This document shows, piece after piece, positions 36,536 to 44,517 of a stretch of DNA of 64,000 nt. Below the pieces are notes generated by a model. That model was not told where the DNA came from, made no database searches, and saw only the letters and a list, made by a program, of their open reading frames with translations. Position 1 is the first letter of the stretch; every line of letters starts with the position of its first letter. Origin of the DNA: Paenalcaligenes hermetiae (GTDB taxonomy: Bacteria; Pseudomonadota; Gammaproteobacteria; Burkholderiales; Burkholderiaceae_B); assembly GCF_039543645.1 (NCBI RefSeq), contig NZ_BAABKD010000002.1:344290-408289 (forward strand), written 5' to 3'. A program made the translations under genes and the position numbers.

Positions 36536-37222
36536 ATGGGTAAAACCGCGCTAGAAATCCGTGATCTGCACGCTTGGCATCATCAGACCCCTATTATTCA
36601 AAATTTAAATTTATGCGCCAAACAAGGGGAGCTTATCGCTTTGGTTTCAAACTGCAAACAAAGCCAGCTCTCTTTATTGGATAGTCTTTTAGGTCATAAC
36701 CCCAACCGCACAGGCTCTATTCGTATTCATCAAACCGAAGCCATCCATCTGTCTGCTCAGCATGTGCCCCATCTAGGCATGGCACTATCCTCTAAAGAAA
36801 ATGGGTTGATTTTTGGGTTAAGTTGCGAAGAAAACCTACTACTTCCCCTAGCCGATCATAGCTTAGGAGGGGGCTTGTCCTTAGCCGAGATCTACGAACT
36901 ATTTCCCACACTCAAACAGCACAAGGATGCACCCTGCACGCAACTGAGTCCAGGTGAACAGCAGTTGCTGGCTTTGGCACGCCTACTGCGCACCGGCGTA
37001 GATATTATTGTGCTCCATGACTTGTACCATGATTTTTGCCCTGCCATTCACCCTCTCGCCATGACGCTACTACAACAACTCAAACAACGTGGCTATACCC
37101 TCATTTTAAATGAGTCAAATCGCCCCTTTGCAGCTACCGTGGCCGACAAAATGTATTACATTCAAAACGCCACCGCTCAGTTGGCGCAAGTCCATCACCA
37201 AACCCCGCCTATTTCAGCGTAA
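36536..37222 (+). CDS. Degenerate LivF-like ABC ATPase homologue
   Basis: A 228-residue protein that aligns by eye with LivF-type ATPases (LEIRDLHAWHHQTPIIQNLN, EIYELFPTLKQH, LSPGEQQLLALARLL), but its ATPase motifs are altered. Walker A reads VSNCKQSQLSLL and lacks GxxGxGKST. Walker B reads DIIVLHDLYHD, with His and Asp where Asp and Glu are expected. The H/Q-loop Gln reads NESN. It may bind no ATP or act as a regulatory or structural partner; decay is also possible, though the frame is intact. AAGGA lies 7 bases before the ATG at 36536. Confidence 0.72.
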   Translation: MGKTALEIRDLHAWHHQTPIIQNLNLCAKQGELIALVSNCKQSQLSLLDSLLGHNPNRTGSIRIHQTEAIHLSAQHVPHLGMALSSKENGLIFGLSCEENLLLPLADHSLGGGLSLAEIYELFPTLKQHKDAPCTQLSPGEQQLLALARLLRTGVDIIVLHDLYHDFCPAIHPLAMTLLQQLKQRGYTLILNESNRPFAATVADKMYYIQNATAQLAQVHHQTPPISA

Positions 37223-37251
37223 AAAAAGCACGGCGCGCTAAGCACCGTGCT
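37220..37251 (-). terminator. Rho-independent terminator of the liv operon
   Basis: On the minus strand AGCACGG / CCGTGCT form a 7-bp stem with an 11-base loop, followed by seven U. It lies 22 bases after livF. Confidence 0.8.
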
Positions 37252-37273
37252 ACAACATAACAAAGAAAGCCAT

Positions 37274-38023
37274 TTAATCTTGGTCTTTATTGCCTAGACC
37301 TAGATAACTTTCAATCACGCGGGGGTTGTCACTTAAGTCCGCCGCAGCACCCTCTAAAATGATTTCCCCAGTTTCTAACACATAACCATAATCGGCTACC
37401 TGTAAAGCCGCTCGGGCATTTTGCTCTACCAATAAAATAGACACACCCGTACGACGTAAACGCGCAATAATTAAAAAGATCTCACGCACCACACGCGGGG
37501 CCAAGCCTAGGCTGGGCTCATCAAGCATCAAAACCTTAGGTCTGGACATCAACGCACGCCCAACCGCAAGCATTTGACGCTCCCCCCCCGATAAGGTTCC
37601 TGCCTGTTGCTGTCGACGCTCTTTTAAACGTGGAAACAACTCATAAACCTCGTCCATGGTGTCGCGCCAGCCGCTTACACGCTGTCGATACAATCTAAAG
37701 CCACCTAATAATAGGTTGTCCTCAACAGACATGCTCGCAAAAAGCTCACGGCTTTCAGGGACCAAGCATAAACCCTCGGCCACACGACGCTCCACCTGCC
37801 AGCTACTGACCGAGCGCCGATCATAGATCACCTCGCCATCACTACGACCCGTAGCGGGCAAATTACCCATGATGGCGTTAAGCATGGTTGATTTCCCCGC
37901 CCCATTCCCACCAATGACGGTAACAATGCTACCGGGCTTGACCTCGATATTGGCATTATTTAATGCGCTCACTTTGCCATATTGGGCATGTAAGTTTTTT
38001 ACGGCTAAAAGTGGCTCCATCAT
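37274..38023 (-). CDS. livF: Branched-chain amino acid ABC transporter ATPase LivF
   Basis: A 249-residue ABC ATPase with intact Walker A (GGNGAGKST), signature LSGGERQMLAVGRAL and Walker B LMLDEPSLGL. The typical LivF order ends in EQNA. It energises uptake together with the LivG domain of the fused upstream protein. The ATGA start overlaps that protein's stop. The degenerate LivF-like gene faces it across the terminator. Confidence 0.93.
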   Translation of the reverse strand: MMEPLLAVKNLHAQYGKVSALNNANIEVKPGSIVTVIGGNGAGKSTMLNAIMGNLPATGRSDGEVIYDRRSVSSWQVERRVAEGLCLVPESRELFASMSVEDNLLLGGFRLYRQRVSGWRDTMDEVYELFPRLKERRQQQAGTLSGGERQMLAVGRALMSRPKVLMLDEPSLGLAPRVVREIFLIIARLRRTGVSILLVEQNARAALQVADYGYVLETGEIILEGAAADLSDNPRVIESYLGLGNKDQD

Positions 38024-39855
38024 ACCGCCTCCTTTGTGGGGGCTACACCCGCCAACTCGTCTTCATCAAAATCATCATCAATACCGCCCAAATAGGCTTG
38101 TAACACCGCTGGGTTTTGTTGAATCTCTGCGGGCTTACCTTCGGCTAGCTTGGTACCAAAATCCATCACCACCAAGTGATCCGTCAAGTTCATCACAAAA
38201 TCCATATCATGCTCAACCAGCAAAATACTCATGCCTTCGGCACTGAGCTGGTTTAGCACCTGTGCTAGTTCTTGCTTTTCTTTATAGCGCAAGCCAGCGG
38301 CGGGCTCATCAAGAAGCAACAACACAGGGTCAGCGGCCAAAGCACGAGCAATCTCTAAAATGCGCTGTTGTCCAAGCGCTAAGTTTCCGGCCTCCTCATA
38401 GAGATAGTCGCCTAAGCCTACGCGCTCTAACTGTACAGCGGCCTCGTGCAGCAGTTCCGCTTCGCTGCGACGATCTGTATGCAAAGCCGCAGAAACCACC
38501 CCCACATCACGACGTAAATGCGCCCCTAAGGCTACGTTTTCTAATACCGTCATGGTAGGAATCAGCTGTACATGCTGGAACGTACGCCCAATACCAAGAC
38601 GGGCAATATCTCGAGCACGTAAATTATCAATCCGCTGACCTTGGAAGCGAATATCACCGCTTGTTAAAGGCAATACCCCAGTAATTAGGTTAAAGGTCGT
38701 GGATTTACCTGCACCGTTAGGCCCAATTAAACCCATGATTTCACCTGCATGCAGCTTAAAACTGATGTCATTTACCGCGACCAAACCACCAAACTCTTTG
38801 CGCGCTTTGTCTAGTTCTAAAACTAAGCTGCCTTTTTCAGGGCGAGGACGTTGCTCTAAGGTCGCCGCCTGAGCTGGAGGTTCCATTCGTCGTTGTTTTT
38901 CCCCCCCTGTTACGGCCGTCCACATCCGCTCCAATAATGGCCAAATCCCATTGCCTGCATATTGCAAGATAAAGATCATTAATAGACCAAATACAATGAG
39001 CTCAAAGTTCGCATTGGTATCAAAAATACGGGGAAGCAAATTCTGCAGCTGATCTTTTAACGTTAAAATTAACGCCGATCCCACTACCGCCCCCCACACG
39101 CTACCAGCGCCACCAACCACAGCCATAAATAAGTATTCAATGCTGTAGTTCAAACCAAAAGGACTTGGGCTCACTGCACGCTGCAAGTGTGCATACAACC
39201 AACCCGACACACAAGCTAATAGAGCGGCATACACAAAGATAATCACTTTGTAGTTAGCCATATTGACGCCAAAAGACTCCGCCATGCTGCTACCGTTTTT
39301 TAAAGCACGAATAGCGCGACCAGGGCGTGAGTGCAATAGGTTATATGTCAGCCATAGGCTACCTAAAACAAATAGCCAAATGAGATAATACATATTGCGC
39401 CCTATCCCTAGAGAAATGCCAAAAATTGACAAAGGTGCAATACCAGAAATCCCATCATGCTGGCCTAAAAACCCGAGATTACCAAACAAGTAATACAAGG
39501 ATAGCGACCAAGCAATCGTCCCTAAGGGCAAGTAGTGTCCGGACAAACGTAGGGTGATCGCGCCGATTAAAGACGAAAAAATAAAGGTTAACGCCAACGC
39601 CATAAATAGCGTCAGCCATGGTGACCAACCCAATCGCGTGGTTAACCATGCGGTGGTATACGCACCAATACCCACAAATGCGGCCTGCCCAAAAGAAGTT
39701 AAGCCCCCCACCCCAGTAAGTAACACCAGACCCAGCACTACAAGACTACTGAGCCCAATGTAATTTAACTGCGTAATCCAAAACTCAGGTACTACATGCA
39801 GCTGTGGCAATAAGGCCAACCCGCCCACCACAACAACTAAAAGCAAGCGATTCAT
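38020..39855 (-). CDS. Fused LivM permease and LivG ATPase
   Basis: One 611-residue protein carries both a LivM permease domain (about 1-325, about ten helices, with the SRPGRAIRALKNG EAA-type loop near 188-200) and a LivG ATPase domain (about 343-611: Walker A GPNGAGKST near 378, signature LALGQQRILEIARAL, Walker B LLLLDEPAAGL). The two are usually separate genes. The ATG at 39855 with GAGG nine bases upstream is preferred over a start 12 codons earlier that overlaps livH. The acidic C-terminal tail is unusual. Confidence 0.93.
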   Translation of the reverse strand: MNRLLLVVVVGGLALLPQLHVVPEFWITQLNYIGLSSLVVLGLVLLTGVGGLTSFGQAAFVGIGAYTTAWLTTRLGWSPWLTLFMALALTFIFSSLIGAITLRLSGHYLPLGTIAWSLSLYYLFGNLGFLGQHDGISGIAPLSIFGISLGIGRNMYYLIWLFVLGSLWLTYNLLHSRPGRAIRALKNGSSMAESFGVNMANYKVIIFVYAALLACVSGWLYAHLQRAVSPSPFGLNYSIEYLFMAVVGGAGSVWGAVVGSALILTLKDQLQNLLPRIFDTNANFELIVFGLLMIFILQYAGNGIWPLLERMWTAVTGGEKQRRMEPPAQAATLEQRPRPEKGSLVLELDKARKEFGGLVAVNDISFKLHAGEIMGLIGPNGAGKSTTFNLITGVLPLTSGDIRFQGQRIDNLRARDIARLGIGRTFQHVQLIPTMTVLENVALGAHLRRDVGVVSAALHTDRRSEAELLHEAAVQLERVGLGDYLYEEAGNLALGQQRILEIARALAADPVLLLLDEPAAGLRYKEKQELAQVLNQLSAEGMSILLVEHDMDFVMNLTDHLVVMDFGTKLAEGKPAEIQQNPAVLQAYLGGIDDDFDEDELAGVAPTKEAV

Positions 39856-39859
39856 GTCC

Positions 39860-40897
39860 TTAATCCTCATCATCAATATGACGTGCGCCAAAAGAGCGCC
39901 ACAGCAATACGGGAATAATCAATGTAAACACAATGACCTCTTTGTAAGAGCTTGCCCAGAAAGAGGAAAAGGCTTCTAAAATCCCGACAAAAATCGCTCC
40001 AGCCGCAGTTAAGGGATAGCTAGCGAGACCACCTACAATCGCCGCCACAAAACCTTTAAGCCCGATTAAAAACCCAGTGTCATAATAGATAGTGGTAACA
40101 GGAGCAATTAGCATCCCGGATAAGGTACCGATCGCCGCAGCCAGCGTAAACGTAATACGCCCAGACATGATGGTACTAATCCCCACTAAGCGCGCACCAC
40201 GACGATTCACCGCTGTAGCGCGTAACGCTCGCCCATATAGCGTGCCCCCAAAAAACAACCACAGTGCGCCAATCAATACAGCAGCGGCCACTAGGACAAA
40301 GAGTGTTTGTGCAGACCAGGCCATGCCTAACAAATTAACCTGCCCCGTCATAAAGGGAGGAGTACGCCAGCCTTCTGCTCCAAAGAAAACCAAACCCAAG
40401 CCGGTCAAAGCAAAATGCACCGCTACAGAAGTAATCAGTAGCACCAATACACTGGCTTCGGCTACCCGTTGGTAAACCAAGCGATAAATCATAGGCCCTA
40501 ACGGTACGACCAATGCCATGGAAAACAAAACACTGACCCATAGAGGGGTATCTTGATGCATGACTAAGGGCAACATTAAGTAAAGGGCGATCGGCAACAC
40601 TAAGGCCCATAACGCCGTGCGCCATAATCCAGCATATAGCTTATTACGTATAGCGGAGACACACTCTAAAAGAAAAACCAAGCTCCCCGCAATGAGCAGT
40701 AAATACAATGTCCCCGGTACACGACCATTGACCAAGAAAGCCAGTGTTAGCGCACCAAAAGTGACAAACTCGCCCTGAGGAATAAAAATAACGCGCGTTA
40801 CGGCAAAAATCAGCACTAATGCTAGGCCCAACAAGGCATAAATCGCCCCGTTTAGCAAGCCGTCCTGCAACAGAATCAAAACAATTGTTGAATCCAT
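39860..40897 (-). CDS. livH: Branched-chain amino acid ABC permease LivH
   Basis: A 345-residue membrane protein with about nine helices. The N-terminal LLQDGLLNGAIYALLGLALV and the RALRATAVNRRGARLVGIS cytoplasmic loop are LivH hallmarks; GLKGFVAAIVGGLASYP follows. It is longer than typical LivH (about 300), with extra residues around 85-120. It lies 4 bases before the fused permease-ATPase. Confidence 0.93.
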   Translation of the reverse strand: MDSTIVLILLQDGLLNGAIYALLGLALVLIFAVTRVIFIPQGEFVTFGALTLAFLVNGRVPGTLYLLLIAGSLVFLLECVSAIRNKLYAGLWRTALWALVLPIALYLMLPLVMHQDTPLWVSVLFSMALVVPLGPMIYRLVYQRVAEASVLVLLITSVAVHFALTGLGLVFFGAEGWRTPPFMTGQVNLLGMAWSAQTLFVLVAAAVLIGALWLFFGGTLYGRALRATAVNRRGARLVGISTIMSGRITFTLAAAIGTLSGMLIAPVTTIYYDTGFLIGLKGFVAAIVGGLASYPLTAAGAIFVGILEAFSSFWASSYKEVIVFTLIIPVLLWRSFGARHIDDED

Positions 40898-40958
40898 ATC
40901 GGATCTACCACCACAACATAAAAAGAAAGGCTAGCCACCTTATCAACCAGCAGTTAGA

Positions 40959-40980
40959 GGGGCGAGCTAGGCATCGCCCC
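40959..40980 (-). promoter_or_regulatory. Intercistronic stem-loop between the binding-protein gene and livH
   Basis: GGGGCGA / TCGCCCC form a perfect 7-bp stem with an 8-base loop 14 bases after the binding-protein stop. No U tract follows. Such stems commonly stabilise the binding-protein mRNA and lower downstream expression. Confidence 0.5.
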
Positions 40981-40994
40981 GTTCGTTCTTATCA

Positions 40995-42164
40995 TTACAG
41001 GTCAGGTTGGTAGGTCCATTTACCGTTTTCGACCTTAACAATCACACGAGCACGCTCATCCATCCCCGCATGATCCTTATCAGACATCGTAAATACACCT
41101 TGAGAGGCAGGTAAGTCCTTGGTCTGCTCAATGGCATCACGCATGGCCGCACGGAATTCGGGGGTACCTGGTTTAGCGCCGGTTTCTAAAGCGCGAGGAA
41201 TCGCATCTTGCACTAGAAGGGCGGCATCCCACATATGACCACCGAAGGTATTGATAGAGCCTTCGCCATACTTAGCCTCGTAGAGGTTTTTATATTCCAA
41301 TGCCGAGGCTTTAACTGGGTTGTCATCGGGCAGCTGATCCGCTACGAGCAAGGGTCCAGCCGGTAAGAACATGCCCTCACAGTCCTTTCCACACACACGT
41401 AGTACGTCGTTATTTGCGGCCCCGTGTGTTTGATAAATAATGCCTTTATAACCACGGTTCTTTAATTCGCCCTGTGGCAAAGCGACCGGTGTTCCAGCGC
41501 CAGCAATTAAAATGCCATCTGGATTAGCCGAGGTCAGTTTCAATACTTGGCCGGTAACAGAGGTATCACTACGGCTATAGCGCTCTGTTGCTACCATTTT
41601 GATGCCTTTGGCTTCAGCAGCTGCTTTCATTACATCTAACCAGCCATCCCCATACGCATCATTAAAACCAATAAAGCCCAGTGTTTTAACACCTTGCTTT
41701 TCCATAGCGTCAGCTAAAGCCGCAGCCATCAACTGATCATTTTGAGGGGTTTTAAATACCCACTCGCGCGCCCCTTCGACAGGCTCTACAATGCGTGCGT
41801 TCGCTGCCACACTGATCATAGGAGTTTTAGTCTCACCGGCCACGTCCACCATGGCCAAAGAGCCTGGGGTCACAGAGGTGCCAATCACCACATCGACTTT
41901 GTCTTCGGTGATTAATTTACGCATATTACGTACAGCAACTGTGGTATCCGTGGCATCATCCAACACCAAGTACTCCACTTTTTGTCCGGCGATTTCAGTG
42001 GGCAATAACGCCACTGTGTTACGCTCAGGGATACCTAGTGAAGCAGCAGGACCGGTAGAAGCAACAGTGACGCCGACTTTGATCTGGGCCAGTACGCTCA
42101 TCGGCAACGTCAAAGCCAGCGCTCCAGCTAAAACCGTACGCTTTAAAGAAGGGGATAGCTGCAT
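40995..42164 (-). CDS. Branched-chain-type amino acid ABC transporter binding protein
   Basis: A periplasmic type-1 binding protein of about 389 residues. The signal peptide ends near SVLA-Q, and the mature start QIKVGVTVASTGPAASLGIPERN fits the LivJ/K (Peripla_BP_6) family. It is the first gene of the operon. The ATG at 42164 has GGAG at 7 bases; a start 16 codons earlier is not favoured. The actual ligand (Leu/Ile/Val, another amino acid, an amide or an aromatic acid) cannot be read from sequence. Confidence 0.92.
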   Translation of the reverse strand: MQLSPSLKRTVLAGALALTLPMSVLAQIKVGVTVASTGPAASLGIPERNTVALLPTEIAGQKVEYLVLDDATDTTVAVRNMRKLITEDKVDVVIGTSVTPGSLAMVDVAGETKTPMISVAANARIVEPVEGAREWVFKTPQNDQLMAAALADAMEKQGVKTLGFIGFNDAYGDGWLDVMKAAAEAKGIKMVATERYSRSDTSVTGQVLKLTSANPDGILIAGAGTPVALPQGELKNRGYKGIIYQTHGAANNDVLRVCGKDCEGMFLPAGPLLVADQLPDDNPVKASALEYKNLYEAKYGEGSINTFGGHMWDAALLVQDAIPRALETGAKPGTPEFRAAMRDAIEQTKDLPASQGVFTMSDKDHAGMDERARVIVKVENGKWTYQPDL

Positions 42165-42453
42165 AGTTTGTCTCCGAAAGAAGGGTTGAGCTGCAGTGTT
42201 AAAACAGCTCATTTGTTATACATTTTTTACAACAGATACAGCGTAAACGTATCAAATTGAAGGTAAAAACCATATAGGTATTAACCTTAAATTGCCGAAG
42301 CCTAAATGAATTCCGCAAGGTAAAGGGGGCTATTATCTAAAATTACGTACCTACTCGTCTTTTAGGGCTTACCCTGTTTTTAGGTTTTCTAACTATTTGC
42401 GTTGATCGCGAACAAGGCTACACTGTTAGTTTCTCCATTTTTGATGGCTCCCT

Positions 42454-42849
42454 ATGATGAAAAAAGTGCAAAAAACCTTAGCAGAATGGCAAGCACAGCT
42501 CAGCCCCGAGGCTTTTTACGTCACGCGCCAAAGCGGGACTGAACGCCCTTTTAGTGGTAAATATAACGATCACAACGAAAAGGGAATTTATCGTTGCGTA
42601 TGCTGTCAAACCCCATTGTTTGCCTCAGATACTAAATTTGATGCTGGTTGTGGCTGGCCCAGTTATTTTGCTCCCCTTAACCCAGATAATGTACGCGAAG
42701 AAGCCGACTACAGTCATGGTATGGTGCGCACCGAAATTCTATGTAATATCTGTGATGCACACTTGGGGCACGTTTTCCCTGACGGCCCAGCTCCTACTGG
42801 TTTGCGTTACTGTATTAACTCAGTTGCTCTTCAATTTGAACCCGCATGA
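42454..42849 (+). CDS. msrB: Peptide-methionine (R)-S-oxide reductase
   Basis: A 131-residue MsrB that repairs oxidised methionine. Zinc cysteines are in CVCCQTPLF and CNICDAHLGH, and the catalytic Cys is in LRYCINSVAL. GCGWPSYF is the family's substrate loop. Two adjacent ATGs start it. Its stop overlaps the next start (ATGA). Confidence 0.95.
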   Translation: MMKKVQKTLAEWQAQLSPEAFYVTRQSGTERPFSGKYNDHNEKGIYRCVCCQTPLFASDTKFDAGCGWPSYFAPLNPDNVREEADYSHGMVRTEILCNICDAHLGHVFPDGPAPTGLRYCINSVALQFEPA

Positions 42850-43394
42850 AAAAACTGTTTTTTGACCTTTTCCCTCTCGTTTTATTTTTTATTGCGTTCC
42901 GCTATTTTGACATTTATACCGCTACCGCTGTGGCTATGGTCGCATCTGTAGGCCAAATTCTCTGGCTAAAAATCCGAAAAAAAATCATCGAAACCACACA
43001 CTGGATCAACTTAGGGGTGATTGTGGTCTTTGGCTCAGCAACGCTATTTTTCCAAAACGATGCATTTATTAAATGGAAACCTACTGTGCTTTACTGGCTA
43101 TTTGCTGGGATTTTATTAGGTAGCCAGCTTTTTTTGGGCCGCAATCTCATGCGTAAGCTAATGGGAGAACAGCTGGTTTTGCCAGAGGCTGCTTGGAATA
43201 AACTAAATTACAGCTGGGCTGGTTTTTTTATCCTATCAGGTGCATTAAATCTATTCATTGCTTTTTCGGGGTATTTTACCGAATCCCAATGGGTGAGCTT
43301 TAAGGTGTTTGGCTCTTTAGTGCTTTTGATTATTTTTGTTATTTTACAATCCTTGTGGTTAGGTAAATACCTTAAAGACACCTCTGACCAGTAA
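42846..43394 (+). CDS. yciB: Septation protein A / YciB inner-membrane protein
   Basis: A 182-residue protein with about five membrane helices. The start MKKLFFDLFPLVLFFIAFRYFDIYTAT (quoted in parts: FFDLFPLVLFFIAF) and TVLYWLFAGILLGSQL match IspZ/YciB. It affects envelope and septum synthesis in other bacteria. Translationally coupled to msrB. Confidence 0.93.
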   Translation: MKKLFFDLFPLVLFFIAFRYFDIYTATAVAMVASVGQILWLKIRKKIIETTHWINLGVIVVFGSATLFFQNDAFIKWKPTVLYWLFAGILLGSQLFLGRNLMRKLMGEQLVLPEAAWNKLNYSWAGFFILSGALNLFIAFSGYFTESQWVSFKVFGSLVLLIIFVILQSLWLGKYLKDTSDQ

Positions 43395-43408
43395 AATTCA
43401 CAACGACT

Positions 43409-43666
43409 ATGTCTACTTTAGATCGCATTCGCTTAGTTACTGAACGCTTACAAGCGCTAAACCCAACCCATTTTGAAATTATCGATGAATCTCACTTGCA
43501 CGCTGGGCACGCCGGCGCTAAAGACGGGGCAAGCCATTTTCGCTTAATTATTGCTTCTGACCAATTTGAGGGGCTCACAACCTTGGCCAAACACCGCCTG
43601 ATTTACGAGCATGTCCAAGACCTAATCCCTCACCCTATCCATGCTCTTGCTATCGAACTGAAATAA
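43409..43666 (+). CDS. bolA: BolA-family protein
   Basis: An 85-residue BolA-like protein with HAGHAGAKDGASHFRLIIAS, including the His residues that can join a monothiol glutaredoxin in Fe-S cluster handling. The exact subtype is not clear. It sits between yciB and a PPIase, a common betaproteobacterial order. Confidence 0.93.
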   Translation: MSTLDRIRLVTERLQALNPTHFEIIDESHLHAGHAGAKDGASHFRLIIASDQFEGLTTLAKHRLIYEHVQDLIPHPIHALAIELK

Positions 43667-43679
43667 AAAAGGATTTTTC

Positions 43680-44456
43680 ATGAAAAGACTTGCTGTACTA
43701 ACCCTAAGCTGTGCGTTAGCTGCACCGTTGGCTGCTCAGAACGTCGCTACCGTCAATGGCCAAGCCATTACCCAACAACAACTGGACGAGTTCGTTAGCC
43801 TACTTGTCAAACAAGGGGCGCAAGACAGCCCAGAGCTACGCAATCAGGTTAAAGAAGAAATGACCATTCGCCTTGTCGCTGTTCAAGAAGCAGAAAAACT
43901 TGGTCTCAACAAAAAATCTGAAGTCGCCCAAGAACTAGAGCTCGCTCGCCAAGGGATTTTAGTGCGTGCTTTACTCAACGACTATATTGAAAAAAACCCC
44001 TTAAGTGACAAAGCCCTAAAAGACGAATACGAACAGCTAAAAAAGGCCGAGGCTGGCAAAAAGGAATATAAAGTAAGCCATATTCTGGTCGAAGACGAAG
44101 CCGAAGCCAAACAGCTATTAGCCGATATTAAAGCGAAAAAAATCAGCTTTGCCGACGCCGCCAAACAAAAATCCATTGATTCCGGTAGCGGCGCTCAGGG
44201 CGGAGACCTTGGGTGGGCACCTAATACCATCTATGTGGCCGAATTTGCACAAGCAGTAGAAAAGCAGAAAAAAGGCGAGCTCAGCGCCGCTCCCGTTCAA
44301 TCTCAGTTTGGTTGGCACATTATCCAAGTCAACGATGTGCGTGATATGAGCTTCCCTAGCTTTGAAGAAGTCAAACCACAACTCGAGGAGATGCTCCGTC
44401 AAAAACAATTGACCGAGTACCAAGAGTCGTTGATGAAAAAAGCAAAAATCAATTAA
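43680..44456 (+). CDS. Periplasmic parvulin-type peptidyl-prolyl isomerase
   Basis: A 258-residue exported foldase. The signal peptide ends near LAA-QNVATVNG. An N-terminal SurA-like helical region (about 22-125) precedes a parvulin domain (about 130-225) with YKVSHILVEDEAEAKQLL, GGDLGWAP and FGWHIIQV. It is probably a chaperone for outer-membrane or secreted proteins. A strong terminator follows. Confidence 0.92.
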   Translation: MKRLAVLTLSCALAAPLAAQNVATVNGQAITQQQLDEFVSLLVKQGAQDSPELRNQVKEEMTIRLVAVQEAEKLGLNKKSEVAQELELARQGILVRALLNDYIEKNPLSDKALKDEYEQLKKAEAGKKEYKVSHILVEDEAEAKQLLADIKAKKISFADAAKQKSIDSGSGAQGGDLGWAPNTIYVAEFAQAVEKQKKGELSAAPVQSQFGWHIIQVNDVRDMSFPSFEEVKPQLEEMLRQKQLTEYQESLMKKAKIN

Positions 44457-44462
44457 ACCCAC

Positions 44463-44501
44463 AAAAAAGCCCCAACCAGTTTACCCGTTGGGGCTTTTTT
44501 T
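44463..44501. terminator. Bidirectional terminator between ppiC-type gene and ligA
   Basis: GCCCCAAC / GTTGGGGC form an 8-bp stem with a 10-base loop, with six A before and seven T after, so it works on both strands for the converging genes. Confidence 0.92.
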
Positions 44502-44517
44502 ACTTACAGAGCATATA

